Source: Oceanococcus atlanticus
Lineage (GTDB): Bacteria > Pseudomonadota > Gammaproteobacteria > Nevskiales > Oceanococcaceae
Assembly: GCF_002088235.1 (NCBI RefSeq)
Contig: NZ_AQQV01000001.1
Span: forward strand, 1,240,001 to 1,304,000
DNA length: 64,000 nucleotides
Direction: 5' to 3'
Under the pieces are notes generated by a model. The model searched no databases. It worked only from the letters and a program-made list of their open reading frames with translations, and was not told the DNA's origin. The position numbers were made by a program, and so were the translations under genes. Below, piece by piece: positions 38,888 through 47,813 of this stretch (its first letter is position 1; each line of letters begins with the position of its first letter).

Positions 38888-39528
38888 CAGGCTTCACCAT
38901 CCCAGTTCATGAAATTGACCAACAGCTGCATCCCCGCACCCTGGCTTTTCTCGGGATGAAACTGCGTGGCAAACACGCCATCACGCAACAATACGCTGGC
39001 AAAGCGTTCGCCGAAGTATTCCGTCTTGCCCAAGACATGTTCTTCATGAATCGGGCGAGCGTAGTAACTGTGCACAAAGTAGAACCAGGCGTCCTGGCTA
39101 ACCCCGTGCCACAACGGATGATCCTGCGTGAAATGCACTTGATTCCAGCCCATATGCGGAATCTTGCGCTTCTCGCCATCACGTTCCAGCGGCACGAACT
39201 TGCGAACCTCGCCAGGGAATACCCCCAGCGCATCCACGCCGTTGTTTTCTTCGGAGTAGTCGAGCAACACCTGCATACCCAGGCAAATACCCATGATCGG
39301 TACCTGACCTACCATCTCTTTGACCAGGTCGTCCAGCTCCAGGCGCTGCAATTCGCCCATGCACTGACGCACACCGCCGACGCCCGGCAGGATCAGTCGA
39401 TCCGCCTTGCGCAATTTGTCTGGATCATAGCTGACGTCAACCCGCATCTCGCCCGCTGCGCGTCCCAGCGCATGCGACAGCGAATGCAGATTACCCATGC
39501 CGTAATCGATAACACCAATGGTAGACAC
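38887..39528 (-). CDS. hisH: Imidazole glycerol phosphate synthase subunit HisH
   Basis: A 213-residue class I glutamine amidotransferase. The nucleophile cysteine is in MGICLGMQVLLDYSEE, and the catalytic His-Glu pair is in FATQFHPEKSQGAG near the C-terminus. GYGMGNL at the start and LILPGVGGVRQCMGEL are also conserved. It supplies ammonia to HisF. It lies 22 bp downstream of hisB on the transcript. Confidence 0.96.
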   Translation of the reverse strand: MSTIGVIDYGMGNLHSLSHALGRAAGEMRVDVSYDPDKLRKADRLILPGVGGVRQCMGELQRLELDDLVKEMVGQVPIMGICLGMQVLLDYSEENNGVDALGVFPGEVRKFVPLERDGEKRKIPHMGWNQVHFTQDHPLWHGVSQDAWFYFVHSYYARPIHEEHVLGKTEYFGERFASVLLRDGVFATQFHPEKSQGAGMQLLVNFMNWDGEA

Positions 39529-39550
39529 GAGATTGGCCTTCTGCGCTGAG

Positions 39551-40141
39551 CTACAACGCGCCTTTAGTCGAGGGAATGCCGCTCATACGGGCGTCTGGCG
39601 TGCACGCCATGCGCAACGCACGGCCGAATGCCTTGAACACCGTTTCGGCGACGTGGTGGGCGTTGATGCCCTCGAGACTGTCTATATGCAAGGTCACCTG
39701 GGCATGGTTGACAAAGCCCTGGAAGAACTCGCGCAGCAGATCAACATCGAAATTCCCGATGCGTGCTCGCGGATAGTCCACCCGGTAAAACAGGCCGGGG
39801 CGCCCGGACAGGTCAATCACCACCCGGGACAACGCCTCATCCAACGGCACATAGGCGTGGCCATAACGCAGGATACCGGCCTTGTCGCCAACCGCTTTGG
39901 CAAAGGCTTGACCCAGCGTAATGCCGACATCCTCCACCGTATGATGGTCGTCGATGTCCAGATCCCCTTTGGCCACAAGCTTGAGGTCCAAAGCGCCATG
40001 ACGGACGATCTGGTCGAGCATGTGATCGAAAAAGGGAACGCCGGTATTCAGATCGGCCTGACCGCTGCCGTCCAGGTTCAATTCGACCTGGATTTGCGTT
40101 TCGCGCGTGTCGCGCGCCACCGAAGCTTGGCGGGAAGACAT
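39551..40141 (-). CDS. hisB: Imidazoleglycerol-phosphate dehydratase (monofunctional)
   Basis: A 196-residue dehydratase with the two manganese-binding repeats: [17 protein letters not shown] ... [18 protein letters not shown] and the later [18 protein letters not shown]. It has no histidinol-phosphatase domain, so it is the short form, not the fused E. coli type. It is the first gene of the hisBHAF-IE-tatABC operon in this window. hisG, hisD and hisC are not here. Confidence 0.96.
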   Translation of the reverse strand: MSSRQASVARDTRETQIQVELNLDGSGQADLNTGVPFFDHMLDQIVRHGALDLKLVAKGDLDIDDHHTVEDVGITLGQAFAKAVGDKAGILRYGHAYVPLDEALSRVVIDLSGRPGLFYRVDYPRARIGNFDVDLLREFFQGFVNHAQVTLHIDSLEGINAHHVAETVFKAFGRALRMACTPDARMSGIPSTKGAL

Positions 40142-40253
40142 GAAGCATCACTAGACACAATGAAGGGCATAGGATACTCCGTCCGGCGGCACAGGCCCAG
40201 CATCCTTGTTCACGCTTTCCTCACTCGCCTGCTTTCATGCTGTAAATCCCACC

Positions 40254-41030
40254 ATGAACTGGACGTCCGAGATGAGCCTGAGACTCGATCCGGCAGCCAC
40301 CATTGTGCTGCACCTGATGCTCGCCCGCGGCATGCTGATTGGTGATCGCATCAAGCTCTCGATCCTCAATGTGTCGTGGGAAGAATCCGGTCGCTCCAAG
40401 CATGAACTGAATCTGGCCATTGCCCAATTGCAGCGCCATCAGCTTGTGCGGGTACACCTCAATACGCCGAGCACCATGCTGGAACTGACCCCAAGCGGCG
40501 TCGAGGTGGGCCATCAAAAACCCGCCCCGGCACCGGCACCGGCAGCGCAGCCCAAACCACGCAGCAGCAAACCGCGAGTGCGACGCGCCCCGCCAATGGC
40601 TCAGCGCGCTGCCAGCCAAGCCGCTGATAGCTCATCCGCGCCCCCCGCACGCAGCCTGGAGCACGCCAGCGTGTTTCGCTCACGCGATGCTGAACTGACC
40701 CCACGCGTCATGCAGCTCAGCATATTGGGCCTGACCCACCATTACCGACTCGCAGCAGGCGGCAGCCTACCGTTTGAAACCATCCGCGCACACTGGTTTG
40801 AAATGGGTCTATCTGAGCCGGACTTGCTCTACGCCCTGGATGGCCTGATCAACAGCGGTGACATCCAGACACGCAGCCAGCCGCGCGAACTGATCATTCT
40901 CACCGCACGGGGCCAGCAGCGTTACCAGAGTTTGGCCGCCGATCTGGATGAGGGGCTGGATCGCTGGCGTGCAAAGAAATTGCTCCGCCGCACGAAGAAT
41001 CTCGGCGCGTTGCCAGCCGCCTGCGCCTGA
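40254..41030 (+). CDS. Uncharacterised protein with two winged-helix-like segments joined by a Pro-Ala linker
   Basis: About 258 residues, soluble. Two segments look alike: residues about 10-80 (ending STMLELTPSGVEV) and about 150-235 (ending RELIILTARGQQRYQSL). Each has short helices followed by a hairpin with L-x-L-T-x-x-G, as in winged-helix wings. A low-complexity linker rich in proline, alanine and lysine lies between them. The start is uncertain: ATG 40254 and ATG 40272 are both possible and neither has a strong ribosome-binding site. No family recognised. Divergent from hisB, with its stop codon abutting that of dtd. Confidence 0.6.
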   Translation: MNWTSEMSLRLDPAATIVLHLMLARGMLIGDRIKLSILNVSWEESGRSKHELNLAIAQLQRHQLVRVHLNTPSTMLELTPSGVEVGHQKPAPAPAPAAQPKPRSSKPRVRRAPPMAQRAASQAADSSSAPPARSLEHASVFRSRDAELTPRVMQLSILGLTHHYRLAAGGSLPFETIRAHWFEMGLSEPDLLYALDGLINSGDIQTRSQPRELIILTARGQQRYQSLAADLDEGLDRWRAKKLLRRTKNLGALPAACA

Positions 41031-41468
41031 CTAGACCTCCAGGGTGATGGTGATCGGTCCGTCATTGACCAGCGCCACCTGCATATCAGCACCGAATACG
41101 CCGTAAGCGACATCATCGTGTTGCTGCGCGGCGCTGGCGCACATCCACTCAAACAAGTCCCGTGCCTGCTGCGGCGGCGCCGCACTGGTGAAGCTGGGCC
41201 GCATGCCTTTGCGGGTATCCGCCATCAGCGTGAAATTGGGAACCAGCAAAACTCCCCCTCCGGTCTCGACCACATTGCGGTTCATGCGCCCGGCTTGGTC
41301 GTTAAAAATGCGGTAACCGAGGATGCGCTCAAGCATACGCTGAGCATGGCTGTGGTCATCGCCCGGCGCAATTCCAGTAAGCACAAGCAGCCCGCCGGCG
41401 ATGCGCGCCACGCAGCGCTGATCAATGCTGACTGAAGCCTCACAGACGCGCTGCAATATGCATCTCAT
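41031..41468 (-). CDS. dtd: D-aminoacyl-tRNA deacylase
   Basis: A 145-residue enzyme that recycles D-aminoacyl-tRNAs. It starts MRCILQRVCEASVSID. The active-site motif is VPNFTLMADTRKGMRPSF, and the C-terminal NDGPITITLEV corresponds to the cross-subunit Gly-Pro motif. The ATG at 41468 is used because relatives begin there; the longer open frame upstream shows no similarity. Its stop codon abuts the stop of the convergent gene at 41030. Confidence 0.94.
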   Translation of the reverse strand: MRCILQRVCEASVSIDQRCVARIAGGLLVLTGIAPGDDHSHAQRMLERILGYRIFNDQAGRMNRNVVETGGGVLLVPNFTLMADTRKGMRPSFTSAAPPQQARDLFEWMCASAAQQHDDVAYGVFGADMQVALVNDGPITITLEV

Positions 41469-41579
41469 GGTCTTTTCACCGTGCTGAAACGGGCCGTATA
41501 CAGTTGTAAGAACCGTCCTACGACACGCCACCGAAGCGCCCGACAGACACACCGCGCGCTGCGTCGCAAAATGGAATCA

Positions 41580-41734
41580 TCAACTCCGGATTGAGTTGGT
41601 CGCAGCTTCGGCTGCACCCCGCCGCAAGGCGGTTGGGGTCGAATTCGCAAGGGACAGCGATTCGGCCCTTCCCCCAAGGTTCTCCAGCCTAGCATGGCAA
41701 TTCGCCCGGCACCCTCCCTGCCGGGCATTTTTTT
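41580..41734 (+). ncRNA. Candidate small RNA ending in a rho-independent terminator
   Basis: This lies in the only gene-free stretch over 300 bp (41469-41827). Several GC-rich hairpins are visible: GCAGC-TTCG-GCTGC (about 41602-41615), CCGCC-GCAA-GGCGG (about 41619-41632, flanked by CCCC and GGGG runs) and AAGGG...CCCTT (about 41649-41671). They are followed by a terminator hairpin and seven T. No open frame of note is seen. A separate promoter for the next gene lies downstream of the terminator, so this looks like an independent transcript. The 5' end and promoter are not identified; it does not match RNAs I recognise. Confidence 0.4.
41704..41734 (+). terminator. Rho-independent terminator upstream of the TRAP binding protein gene
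   Basis: GCCCGGC (41704-41710) pairs with GCCGGGC (41720-41726) across a 9-nt loop, followed by A and seven T (41728-41734). No annotated gene on this strand ends here, which implies a non-coding or leader transcript. Confidence 0.7.
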
Positions 41735-41766
41735 GCCCGCTCGAAACGCAGGCCCAACCCCCGATC

Positions 41767-41794
41767 GTGACGCCGGCGCATGCCGCGTTAGAAT
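41767..41794 (+). promoter_or_regulatory. Candidate promoter of the TRAP binding protein gene
   Basis: A -35-like GTGACG (41767-41772) and a good -10 TAGAAT (41789-41794) are separated by 16 bp. Transcription would start near 41801, 27 nt before the ATG. Its position after the terminator makes a riboswitch reading of the upstream structure less likely. Confidence 0.45.
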
Positions 41795-41827
41795 CACCGG
41801 CCAACGTATGACGCAACGAGCACATCG

Positions 41828-42916
41828 ATGAAACGCCGTGATCTTCTGACCCTGGCCGCTGCAGGCGGTGCATTGGCCGCATGTGACAGTGGCAGCCAGA
41901 GTGTTGCTGCCGCCCCGCAGCCACAGCAACGCTTTACCTGGAAGATGTACACCACCTGGCCCAAGAACTTCCCCGGTCTGGGCACCGGCGCCAACTACCT
42001 GGCCGAAGCCATCGGCAAAGCCAGCGGCGGCCGCCTGACCATCAAGGTCTACGGCGCAGGCGAACGCGTGCCGGCGCTTGAGGTGTTTGACGCGGTGTCC
42101 AGCGGCGCCGCCGAAATGGGCCATGGCGCTGCCTATTACTGGAAAGGCAAGGCACCCGCTTCGTCATTCTTCACCGGCGTGCCATTTGGCCTGACCGCCC
42201 AGGAAATGAACGGCTGGCTGGAGTTCGGTGGCGGCAACGCGTTGTGGCAGGAACTGTATGCACCTTTCAACCTGGTGCCTTTCGCTGCCGGTAACACCGG
42301 CACTCAGATGGGCGGCTGGTTTCGCAAGGAAATTCACTCGGTCGCCGATCTCAAAGGGCTCAAGCTGCGCATGCCGGGGCTGGGCGGCGAAGTGATGGCA
42401 CGGGCCGGCGCCACCACGGTCAACATTCCCGGCGGAGAGCTGTTCACCGCGCTGGAGTCCGGCGCCATCGACGCCACCGACTGGGTTGGCCCCTACAACG
42501 ATCTGGCGTTCGGCCTGTACAAGGCGGCCAAGCACTATTACTACCCGGGCTGGCAGGAAACCGGGGCAACCCTGGAAGCCATCGTCAACCGGGATGCCTG
42601 GGATGTGCTACCGGATGACCTCAAGGAGATCGTGCGGGTCTGCGCCGCCGCGGCCGATCGGCGCATGCTGTCGGAATACGCCGCACGCAATCAAAGCGCG
42701 CTGGAAACGCTGGTCAACGAGCATGGGGTTAAGGTGCATGCTTATCCCGAAGACCTGATTGCCAAGCTGCAGGAAATTTCCGACCAGCTGCTTGAAGACA
42801 TGGCCGCTGCCGACAGCTTCACGGCCAAGGTCTATGCCTCTTACAAGGCATACCGCGACAGCGTCGTGCGCAGCACCGCCTTTGCCGAAAAGGCCTACCT
42901 CAACCTGCGCCGCTGA
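41828..42916 (+). CDS. TRAP transporter substrate-binding protein, Tat-exported lipoprotein
   Basis: A 362-residue DctP-type periplasmic binding protein. The N-terminus MKRRDLLTLAAAGGALAACD combines a twin-arginine motif (RRDLL) with a lipobox (LAAC), so it is probably Tat-exported and lipid-anchored. The ligand region LRMPGLGGEVMARAGATTVN and GAIDATDWVGPYNDL resembles the TakP/monocarboxylate group. No DctQ or DctM membrane gene is adjacent, so it must work with subunits encoded elsewhere. Its stop codon overlaps the uvrD start by one base. Confidence 0.92.
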   Translation: MKRRDLLTLAAAGGALAACDSGSQSVAAAPQPQQRFTWKMYTTWPKNFPGLGTGANYLAEAIGKASGGRLTIKVYGAGERVPALEVFDAVSSGAAEMGHGAAYYWKGKAPASSFFTGVPFGLTAQEMNGWLEFGGGNALWQELYAPFNLVPFAAGNTGTQMGGWFRKEIHSVADLKGLKLRMPGLGGEVMARAGATTVNIPGGELFTALESGAIDATDWVGPYNDLAFGLYKAAKHYYYPGWQETGATLEAIVNRDAWDVLPDDLKEIVRVCAAAADRRMLSEYAARNQSALETLVNEHGVKVHAYPEDLIAKLQEISDQLLEDMAAADSFTAKVYASYKAYRDSVVRSTAFAEKAYLNLRR

Positions 42917-45108
42917 TGCTGCGCCAGGACAACAACGACGACCTCTCGGCGATACTCGAAGGCCTCAACCAGGATCAGGAAACGGCGGTCACCGCGCCGC
43001 CCGAACATCGCCTGGTTCTGGCCGGTGCCGGCAGCGGCAAAACCCGTGTCCTGATTCGACGCATCGCCTGGCTGATGCAGGTCGAAGGCGTATCGCCATT
43101 CGGCCTGCTGGCCGTCACCTTCACCAACAAGGCGGCCGGCGAAATGCGTGGGCGCCTGCAGGCCTTGCTGCAGCAACCGGTGGATGCCCTGTGGGTGGGC
43201 ACCTTCCACGGCATCGCCCACCGCATGTTGCGCATGCACTGGCGCGAGGCCGGCCTGCAGCAGAACTTCCAAATCATGGATGCGGATGATCAGAAACGCT
43301 TCATCAAGCGTCTGATCAAGACCATGGACATGGATGAAAGCCAATGGCCGGCACGCCAGGTTCAGGGCTACATCAACCGCCAGAAAGAGGCGGGGGTTCG
43401 GCCTGGCCACCAGGCCGGCGACGAGGACGAACACTCGCGCCAACTGCAAGTTTTCTACAGCGCCTACGAAGATGCACGCGAGCGCGCCGGCCTGCTGGAT
43501 TTTGCCGAGCTGCTGCTACGCGCTCACGAGCTGTGTCGCGACAACCCGGACATTCAGGCCCATTACCGCCGCCGCTTCCGCCACATCCTGGTCGATGAAT
43601 TCCAGGACACCAATGCGCTGCAATATGCCTGGCTGCAGGTTCTGGCCGGGGATCAGGGCAAGCTGTTTGTGGTAGGCGACGACGATCAGTCGATCTACAG
43701 CTTCCGTGGCGCGCGGATCGAAAACATTTTGCGTTTCTCGCGCGACTACCCCGGCGCCGACGCGGTGCGCCTGGAACAGAACTACCGCTCCACCGGCAAC
43801 ATCCTTAATGCCGCCAATGCGTTGATCAGCAACAACGGCGGCCGGCTCGGCAAAAACCTGTGGACCGACGGCGGCGATGGCGCGCTGGTGCGGGTTTACG
43901 CAGCCTTCAACGATTACGAAGAGGCGGAATACGTCATCAGCGGGATTCGCCAGTGGATCAACGAAGGCGGCCAGCGCAGCGATTGCGCCATCCTCTATCG
44001 CTCCAACGCGCAGTCACGCCTGTTCGAGGAAACCCTGATCCGCGCCGACATCCCCTACCGGGTATACGGCGGCCTGCGCTTTTTCGAGCGCGCCGAGATC
44101 AAGGATGCCCTGGCCTACCTGCGCCTGATCAACAATCGCGACGACGATGCCGCGTTCGAGCGTGTGTCGAACACCCCGGCACGTGGAATCGGCGCCACCA
44201 GCATGGACAAATTGCGCCGCCATGCGCGCGATCAAGGCCTGTCCATGTGGGATGCCGCTCAGGCCATGGCCAGCGGCACGCTGGGCGGACGCGCCGCCAA
44301 AGCCATCGGTGGTTTCCTGCAGCTGATCGAAGAGCTCGCCGTGGCGACCGAAGATCTGACCTTGTCGGAAATGACCCGGGAGGTGGTTCAGGCCAGCGGC
44401 CTGCACGCCCACCATGGCAAAGAACGCGGCGACAAGGCGCTGTCCCGCCAGGAAAACCTCGACGAACTGGCCAGTGCGGCCAAGGGCTTCGAGGACCTTG
44501 AGGATGACGACCTGACCCCGCTGACCGCCTTTTTGACCCACGCCGCACTGGAAGCGGGCGAGGACCAGGGCGACCGCTGGGAGGATTGCGTGCAGTTGAT
44601 GACCCTGCATGCGGCCAAAGGCCTGGAGTTTCCGGTGGTCTATCTGGTCGGCCTGGAAGAGGGTCTGTTCCCGCACATGCGTTCGGTGGATAGCAGTGAC
44701 GGCCTCGAAGAGGAACGCCGTCTGTGCTACGTCGGCATGACCCGTGCGCGCGAGCATCTGCACATTACCCACGCCGAATCGCGGCGCCTGCATGGTCGCG
44801 AGATGCCCGCTCAGCCGTCGCGCTTTCTGGCCGAGCTGCCAGCGGACTGCGTCGAGGAGATCCGGCCCCGCTTGCGCGTCAGCCAGCCGCGCTACCAGCC
44901 GCGTGGCGAGATTTTGCGCGGCAATTTTGAACAGCAGCCGGCCCAGGGTGGATTCAAACTGGGCCAGCACGTGCAGCACGGCAAATTTGGCGACGGCGTG
45001 ATTCTGCGCTTCGAGGGCGAGGGCCCGCGCGCGCGCGTGGAGGTGAATTTCTCCGCCGTGGGCAGCAAATGGCTACTGCTGGAGCTCGCCCAACTCAGCC
45101 CGGCCTGA
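42916..45108 (+). CDS. uvrD: DNA helicase II
   Basis: A 730-residue superfamily 1A 3'-5' helicase for mismatch and nucleotide excision repair. It has Walker A LAGAGSGKTRVLIRRIAWLM, motif Ia VTFTNKAAGEMRGRL and WVGTFHGIAHRMLRMHW. Walker B is VDEFQDTNALQYAWLQ and motif III is VVGDDDQSIYSFRGA. Motif V/VI is TLHAAKGLEFPVVYLVGLEEGLFP, then YVGMTRAREHL. The C-terminal Tudor-like end HVQHGKFGDGVILRFEG is typical of UvrD, which favours UvrD over Rep. It overlaps the TRAP gene by 1 bp. Confidence 0.95.
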   Translation: MLRQDNNDDLSAILEGLNQDQETAVTAPPEHRLVLAGAGSGKTRVLIRRIAWLMQVEGVSPFGLLAVTFTNKAAGEMRGRLQALLQQPVDALWVGTFHGIAHRMLRMHWREAGLQQNFQIMDADDQKRFIKRLIKTMDMDESQWPARQVQGYINRQKEAGVRPGHQAGDEDEHSRQLQVFYSAYEDARERAGLLDFAELLLRAHELCRDNPDIQAHYRRRFRHILVDEFQDTNALQYAWLQVLAGDQGKLFVVGDDDQSIYSFRGARIENILRFSRDYPGADAVRLEQNYRSTGNILNAANALISNNGGRLGKNLWTDGGDGALVRVYAAFNDYEEAEYVISGIRQWINEGGQRSDCAILYRSNAQSRLFEETLIRADIPYRVYGGLRFFERAEIKDALAYLRLINNRDDDAAFERVSNTPARGIGATSMDKLRRHARDQGLSMWDAAQAMASGTLGGRAAKAIGGFLQLIEELAVATEDLTLSEMTREVVQASGLHAHHGKERGDKALSRQENLDELASAAKGFEDLEDDDLTPLTAFLTHAALEAGEDQGDRWEDCVQLMTLHAAKGLEFPVVYLVGLEEGLFPHMRSVDSSDGLEEERRLCYVGMTRAREHLHITHAESRRLHGREMPAQPSRFLAELPADCVEEIRPRLRVSQPRYQPRGEILRGNFEQQPAQGGFKLGQHVQHGKFGDGVILRFEGEGPRARVEVNFSAVGSKWLLLELAQLSPA

Positions 45109-45115
45109 CCGCAAC

Positions 45116-45140
45116 GCGCTGCAGCTCATCACTGCAGCGC
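45116..45140. repeat. 9-bp perfect inverted repeat between convergent genes
   Basis: GCGCTGCAG (45116-45124) is the exact reverse complement of CTGCAGCGC (45132-45140), with a 7-nt loop. It lies 8 bp after the uvrD stop codon and 30 bp before the stop of the convergent membrane protein gene. There is no T-run; it may act as a bidirectional terminator or 3'-end stabiliser. Confidence 0.6.
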
Positions 45141-45169
45141 CTGAATCAGCGGGCGCGAAACCGCTACCC

Positions 45170-45733
45170 TCAGGCCACGCCGCCATGCCGAGAGGCTGGC
45201 TTGACCAGTGCCGCCAGTACCAGTGCGGCCAGCAACCAGGCCACTCCTTGGTAGATCAGGTCGATGACCGCCATGTTCCACGGGTGCAGCCACCAGATCG
45301 GCCCCGACAGCGACGATAGCGCCGCCCCGGACAAACCGCCCAGAAACACCACCACCAGACGCGCGCCATAGCTGGCAATAGCCGCCATCTTGAGCATCAC
45401 GCCCATAATCAGCAGGACCACCAGTTCATGCAGATAGCCCATCACGAAGGTGCTGGTCGACATCGGCTCGCTGCCTTCCGCACGGTAATACACCGTCGCG
45501 ATCGGGCCTTCGGCATGCAGGGCCTGGAATTCGGCATCGCTGGGGTCTTCGGAAAACGGCACCACGTAGACACCGCTTTCGCCCAGGTTCTGGGCCAGCA
45601 TGCTCTGAAATGCGGCCTGATTGTCCACGCCACTCATCGCCGCGCTGCCCACCGGCAACACGCCCCAGAACAGAAAGCCCCAGAAAAACATGACCGCCGC
45701 GCCGATCACGGCACCCAGAATGACTCCCTTCAT
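45170..45733 (-). CDS. Uncharacterised four-helix membrane protein
   Basis: A 187-residue protein with an N-terminal membrane helix (GVILGAVIGAAVMFFWGFLFW), a periplasmic segment of about 60 residues (containing GVYVVPFSEDPSDAEF and PIATVYYRAEG), then three more helices. The layout resembles small DUF1761-like membrane proteins, but I cannot assign a family with confidence. It is followed on the transcript by nothing on the same strand for several kb. Upstream is ppx, 38 bp away, so co-transcription is possible. Confidence 0.7.
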   Translation of the reverse strand: MKGVILGAVIGAAVMFFWGFLFWGVLPVGSAAMSGVDNQAAFQSMLAQNLGESGVYVVPFSEDPSDAEFQALHAEGPIATVYYRAEGSEPMSTSTFVMGYLHELVVLLIMGVMLKMAAIASYGARLVVVFLGGLSGAALSSLSGPIWWLHPWNMAVIDLIYQGVAWLLAALVLAALVKPASRHGGVA

Positions 45734-45771
45734 CTGCTACCCCCTATAGCCTGTGCCCGGCGTTGCCGGTA

Positions 45772-47283
45772 TCAGGTGAATTCTAACGTGAACTTGCATG
45801 CACGCAGGCGCTGAGCGTCCTGCTCGAGGTCAGTCCGGGTCAACGCGTGCTGCTCCAGCCAGCCCGTAGGCCAGCGCAGCTTCAGCGCGGATTTACCAGC
45901 GCGCGCCTCAACCGCTGGAGGCTCAGTCAGGTTTCGGCCACGATTCAGAATCACCGCCACACGCAGCAGCACCGCCAGGCGCTGCGCTGCTTTGCGCCAG
46001 CCCTTGGGTAAAGATTTGAACCCATCATCCGACCACTTACCACGGTGCCCGCGCACAATAGCCGCAAGAATCTGCTGATCCGTGCGCGAGAATCCATGCA
46101 GGTCGACCTGCGCGAGCACGTAGGCGCTGTGTTTGTGATAGCCCGCATAGGAGATCGCCATACCCACCTCATGCAGCTGCGCCGCCCAGCACAGAAAATG
46201 GCGATATTCGTCGTCATCCAAGCCCCAGCTGGGGGCAACCTGATCGAACAGGGCGGCAGCAAACTGCTCCACCCGCTGAGCCTGCGCCACATCCAGCTTG
46301 AACCGGCCTGCCAGGGCAGTGGTTGAGCGATCACGGACGTCCTGGTCAGACAAGCGCCCGAGCAAGTCGTAAATCACCCCCTCGCGCAGCGCCCGGTCGG
46401 ACACCTCCATACTGTCAATTTCGAGGGAATCAAACACCCCGGCCAGCACGCTGAGACTGCCGGCAAACACCGGCTTTCTGTCTTCCCGTAAACCGGGCAA
46501 ATCCAGGGCCGCAATCGAGCCGCAGTCACTGACCGCCTGCTCAATCGCTTCGATACTGCCGCGCGTGACATGGTGCTCACCCAAACCCATGGCCGCCCCC
46601 ACGCGCCATATCGAACGAATTGAACCGGATGCCCCCAGGGCCACATCCCAGCCAGCTTCGCGGTAGTCGCGAACCAGATACTTCAACGCCGCGCTGGCCT
46701 GCAGGCGGGCACGCCGCAAACTTTTGCGCGACAAATCGCCCGTGGCGAAAAATTGCTGTGTCCACGACACGCAGCCCATGTGCACGCTGCGCATCAGCAT
46801 CGGCCCATCGTCGGCACCAATGATCAGTTCGGTACTGCCGCCACCGATATCCACCACCAGCCGACGACTGCCATTGGCCGGCAGGCCATGCGTCACCCCC
46901 CCGTAGATCAGGCGCGCTTCTTCAACCCCGGCAATGACTTCGACCCGATGGCCGAGGCAGGCTTCGGCCTGAGCGATGAAATGCCGCGCCCGACGCAATC
47001 GCCTGAGGGTGTTGGTGCCAACAATCCGCACCCGGTGCGCAGGAATGTCCTTGAGCCTCTGCCCGAAACGCTCCAGGCAATCCAGTGCCCTGGCTTCAGC
47101 ATCCGCGCTCAAGGTCTTGTCTGCCGTGAGGCCCTCGGCCAAACGCACCGGTTCACGCAAGCGATCGATGACCTGCAGTCCCGATTCGCCAGCCCGAGCA
47201 ACCAGCATGTGGAAACTGTTTGACCCCAGATCCACCGCGGCCACGATCGTTGGTTCCGCGCTCGTTCCGGCGGGTTGTTTCAT
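45772..47283 (-). CDS. ppx: Exopolyphosphatase (Ppx/GppA family)
   Basis: A 503-residue enzyme that removes terminal phosphates from polyphosphate. The actin-like ATPase fold is shown by VAAVDLGSNSFHMLVAR, then VIAGVEEARLIYGGVTHGL and VVDIGGGSTELIIG. The C-terminal HD-like helical region includes QLHEVGMAISYAGYHKHSAYVL. The length matches Ppx; GppA (pppGpp hydrolase) cannot be excluded from sequence alone. ATG 47283 is chosen over an upstream TTG. It is not adjacent to ppk1. The 200-bp divergent spacer to the cytochromes holds no gene I can see. Confidence 0.92.
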   Translation of the reverse strand: MKQPAGTSAEPTIVAAVDLGSNSFHMLVARAGESGLQVIDRLREPVRLAEGLTADKTLSADAEARALDCLERFGQRLKDIPAHRVRIVGTNTLRRLRRARHFIAQAEACLGHRVEVIAGVEEARLIYGGVTHGLPANGSRRLVVDIGGGSTELIIGADDGPMLMRSVHMGCVSWTQQFFATGDLSRKSLRRARLQASAALKYLVRDYREAGWDVALGASGSIRSIWRVGAAMGLGEHHVTRGSIEAIEQAVSDCGSIAALDLPGLREDRKPVFAGSLSVLAGVFDSLEIDSMEVSDRALREGVIYDLLGRLSDQDVRDRSTTALAGRFKLDVAQAQRVEQFAAALFDQVAPSWGLDDDEYRHFLCWAAQLHEVGMAISYAGYHKHSAYVLAQVDLHGFSRTDQQILAAIVRGHRGKWSDDGFKSLPKGWRKAAQRLAVLLRVAVILNRGRNLTEPPAVEARAGKSALKLRWPTGWLEQHALTRTDLEQDAQRLRACKFTLEFT

Positions 47284-47483
47284 CGCGTATGCACCTGTTT
47301 GGGGCTGCAAACCTTGCCCCGAATCGATTGATAGCCAGTCGGCCCAGACTATAACGGATCACCGTCAAGCTTCCGCCTCCCGGGTACGCCTGTATCCACG
47401 TGACCAAGGCGCGGAATTGACTCGCACTGGCAAATTCGGAAGCATATGCAGGTTTACTGCGACACTCCTCCGGAGAGATTATA

Positions 47484-47813
47484 ATGAAATCATGGGCTTA
47501 CGCTGGCGGGCTGGGGCTGCTGCTCAGCGCGTTGAGCGCACAGGCCGCAGGTGATGTCGAGGCCGGCAAGGTCAAGGCAGACACCTGCATGGGGTGCCAC
47601 GGCATCGTGGGTTACACCAACGCCTACCCGACGTATCGGGTTCCGCGCCTGGGCGGCCAACACGCGGCCTACCTGGAAGCGGCACTGAAAGCCTACCGCA
47701 GCGGTGATCGCAAGCATCCGACCATGCACGCGCAAGCGGCAACGATGAGCGATCAAGACATTGCCGATCTGGCCGCTTGGTTGAGCCAAGCCGGCAACGC
47801 GGAGGAAAAATAA
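47484..47813 (+). CDS. Monohaem c-type cytochrome (first of a tandem pair)
   Basis: A 109-residue precursor. The signal peptide ends at AQAAG (residue about 22). The haem-binding CMGCH is near residue 35 and a probable methionine ligand is in KHPTMHAQAATMSD. The sequence closely parallels the next gene (AGD-x-x-AG-K-x-K at the start, GGQHAAYLEAALKAYRSGDR in the middle), so the pair arose by tandem duplication. Together they resemble the two halves of dihaem cytochrome c4. GGAGAG lies upstream of the ATG. Its TAA overlaps the next ATG by one base. Confidence 0.9.
   Translation: MKSWAYAGGLGLLLSALSAQAAGDVEAGKVKADTCMGCHGIVGYTNAYPTYRVPRLGGQHAAYLEAALKAYRSGDRKHPTMHAQAATMSDQDIADLAAWLSQAGNAEEK

Noticed and set aside
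41580-41734. Structured leader considered as a riboswitch for the TRAP gene
   Set aside because: A plausible promoter for that gene lies after the terminator, and no alternative antiterminator pairing was found. I kept it as a candidate small RNA instead, since this cannot be settled by eye.
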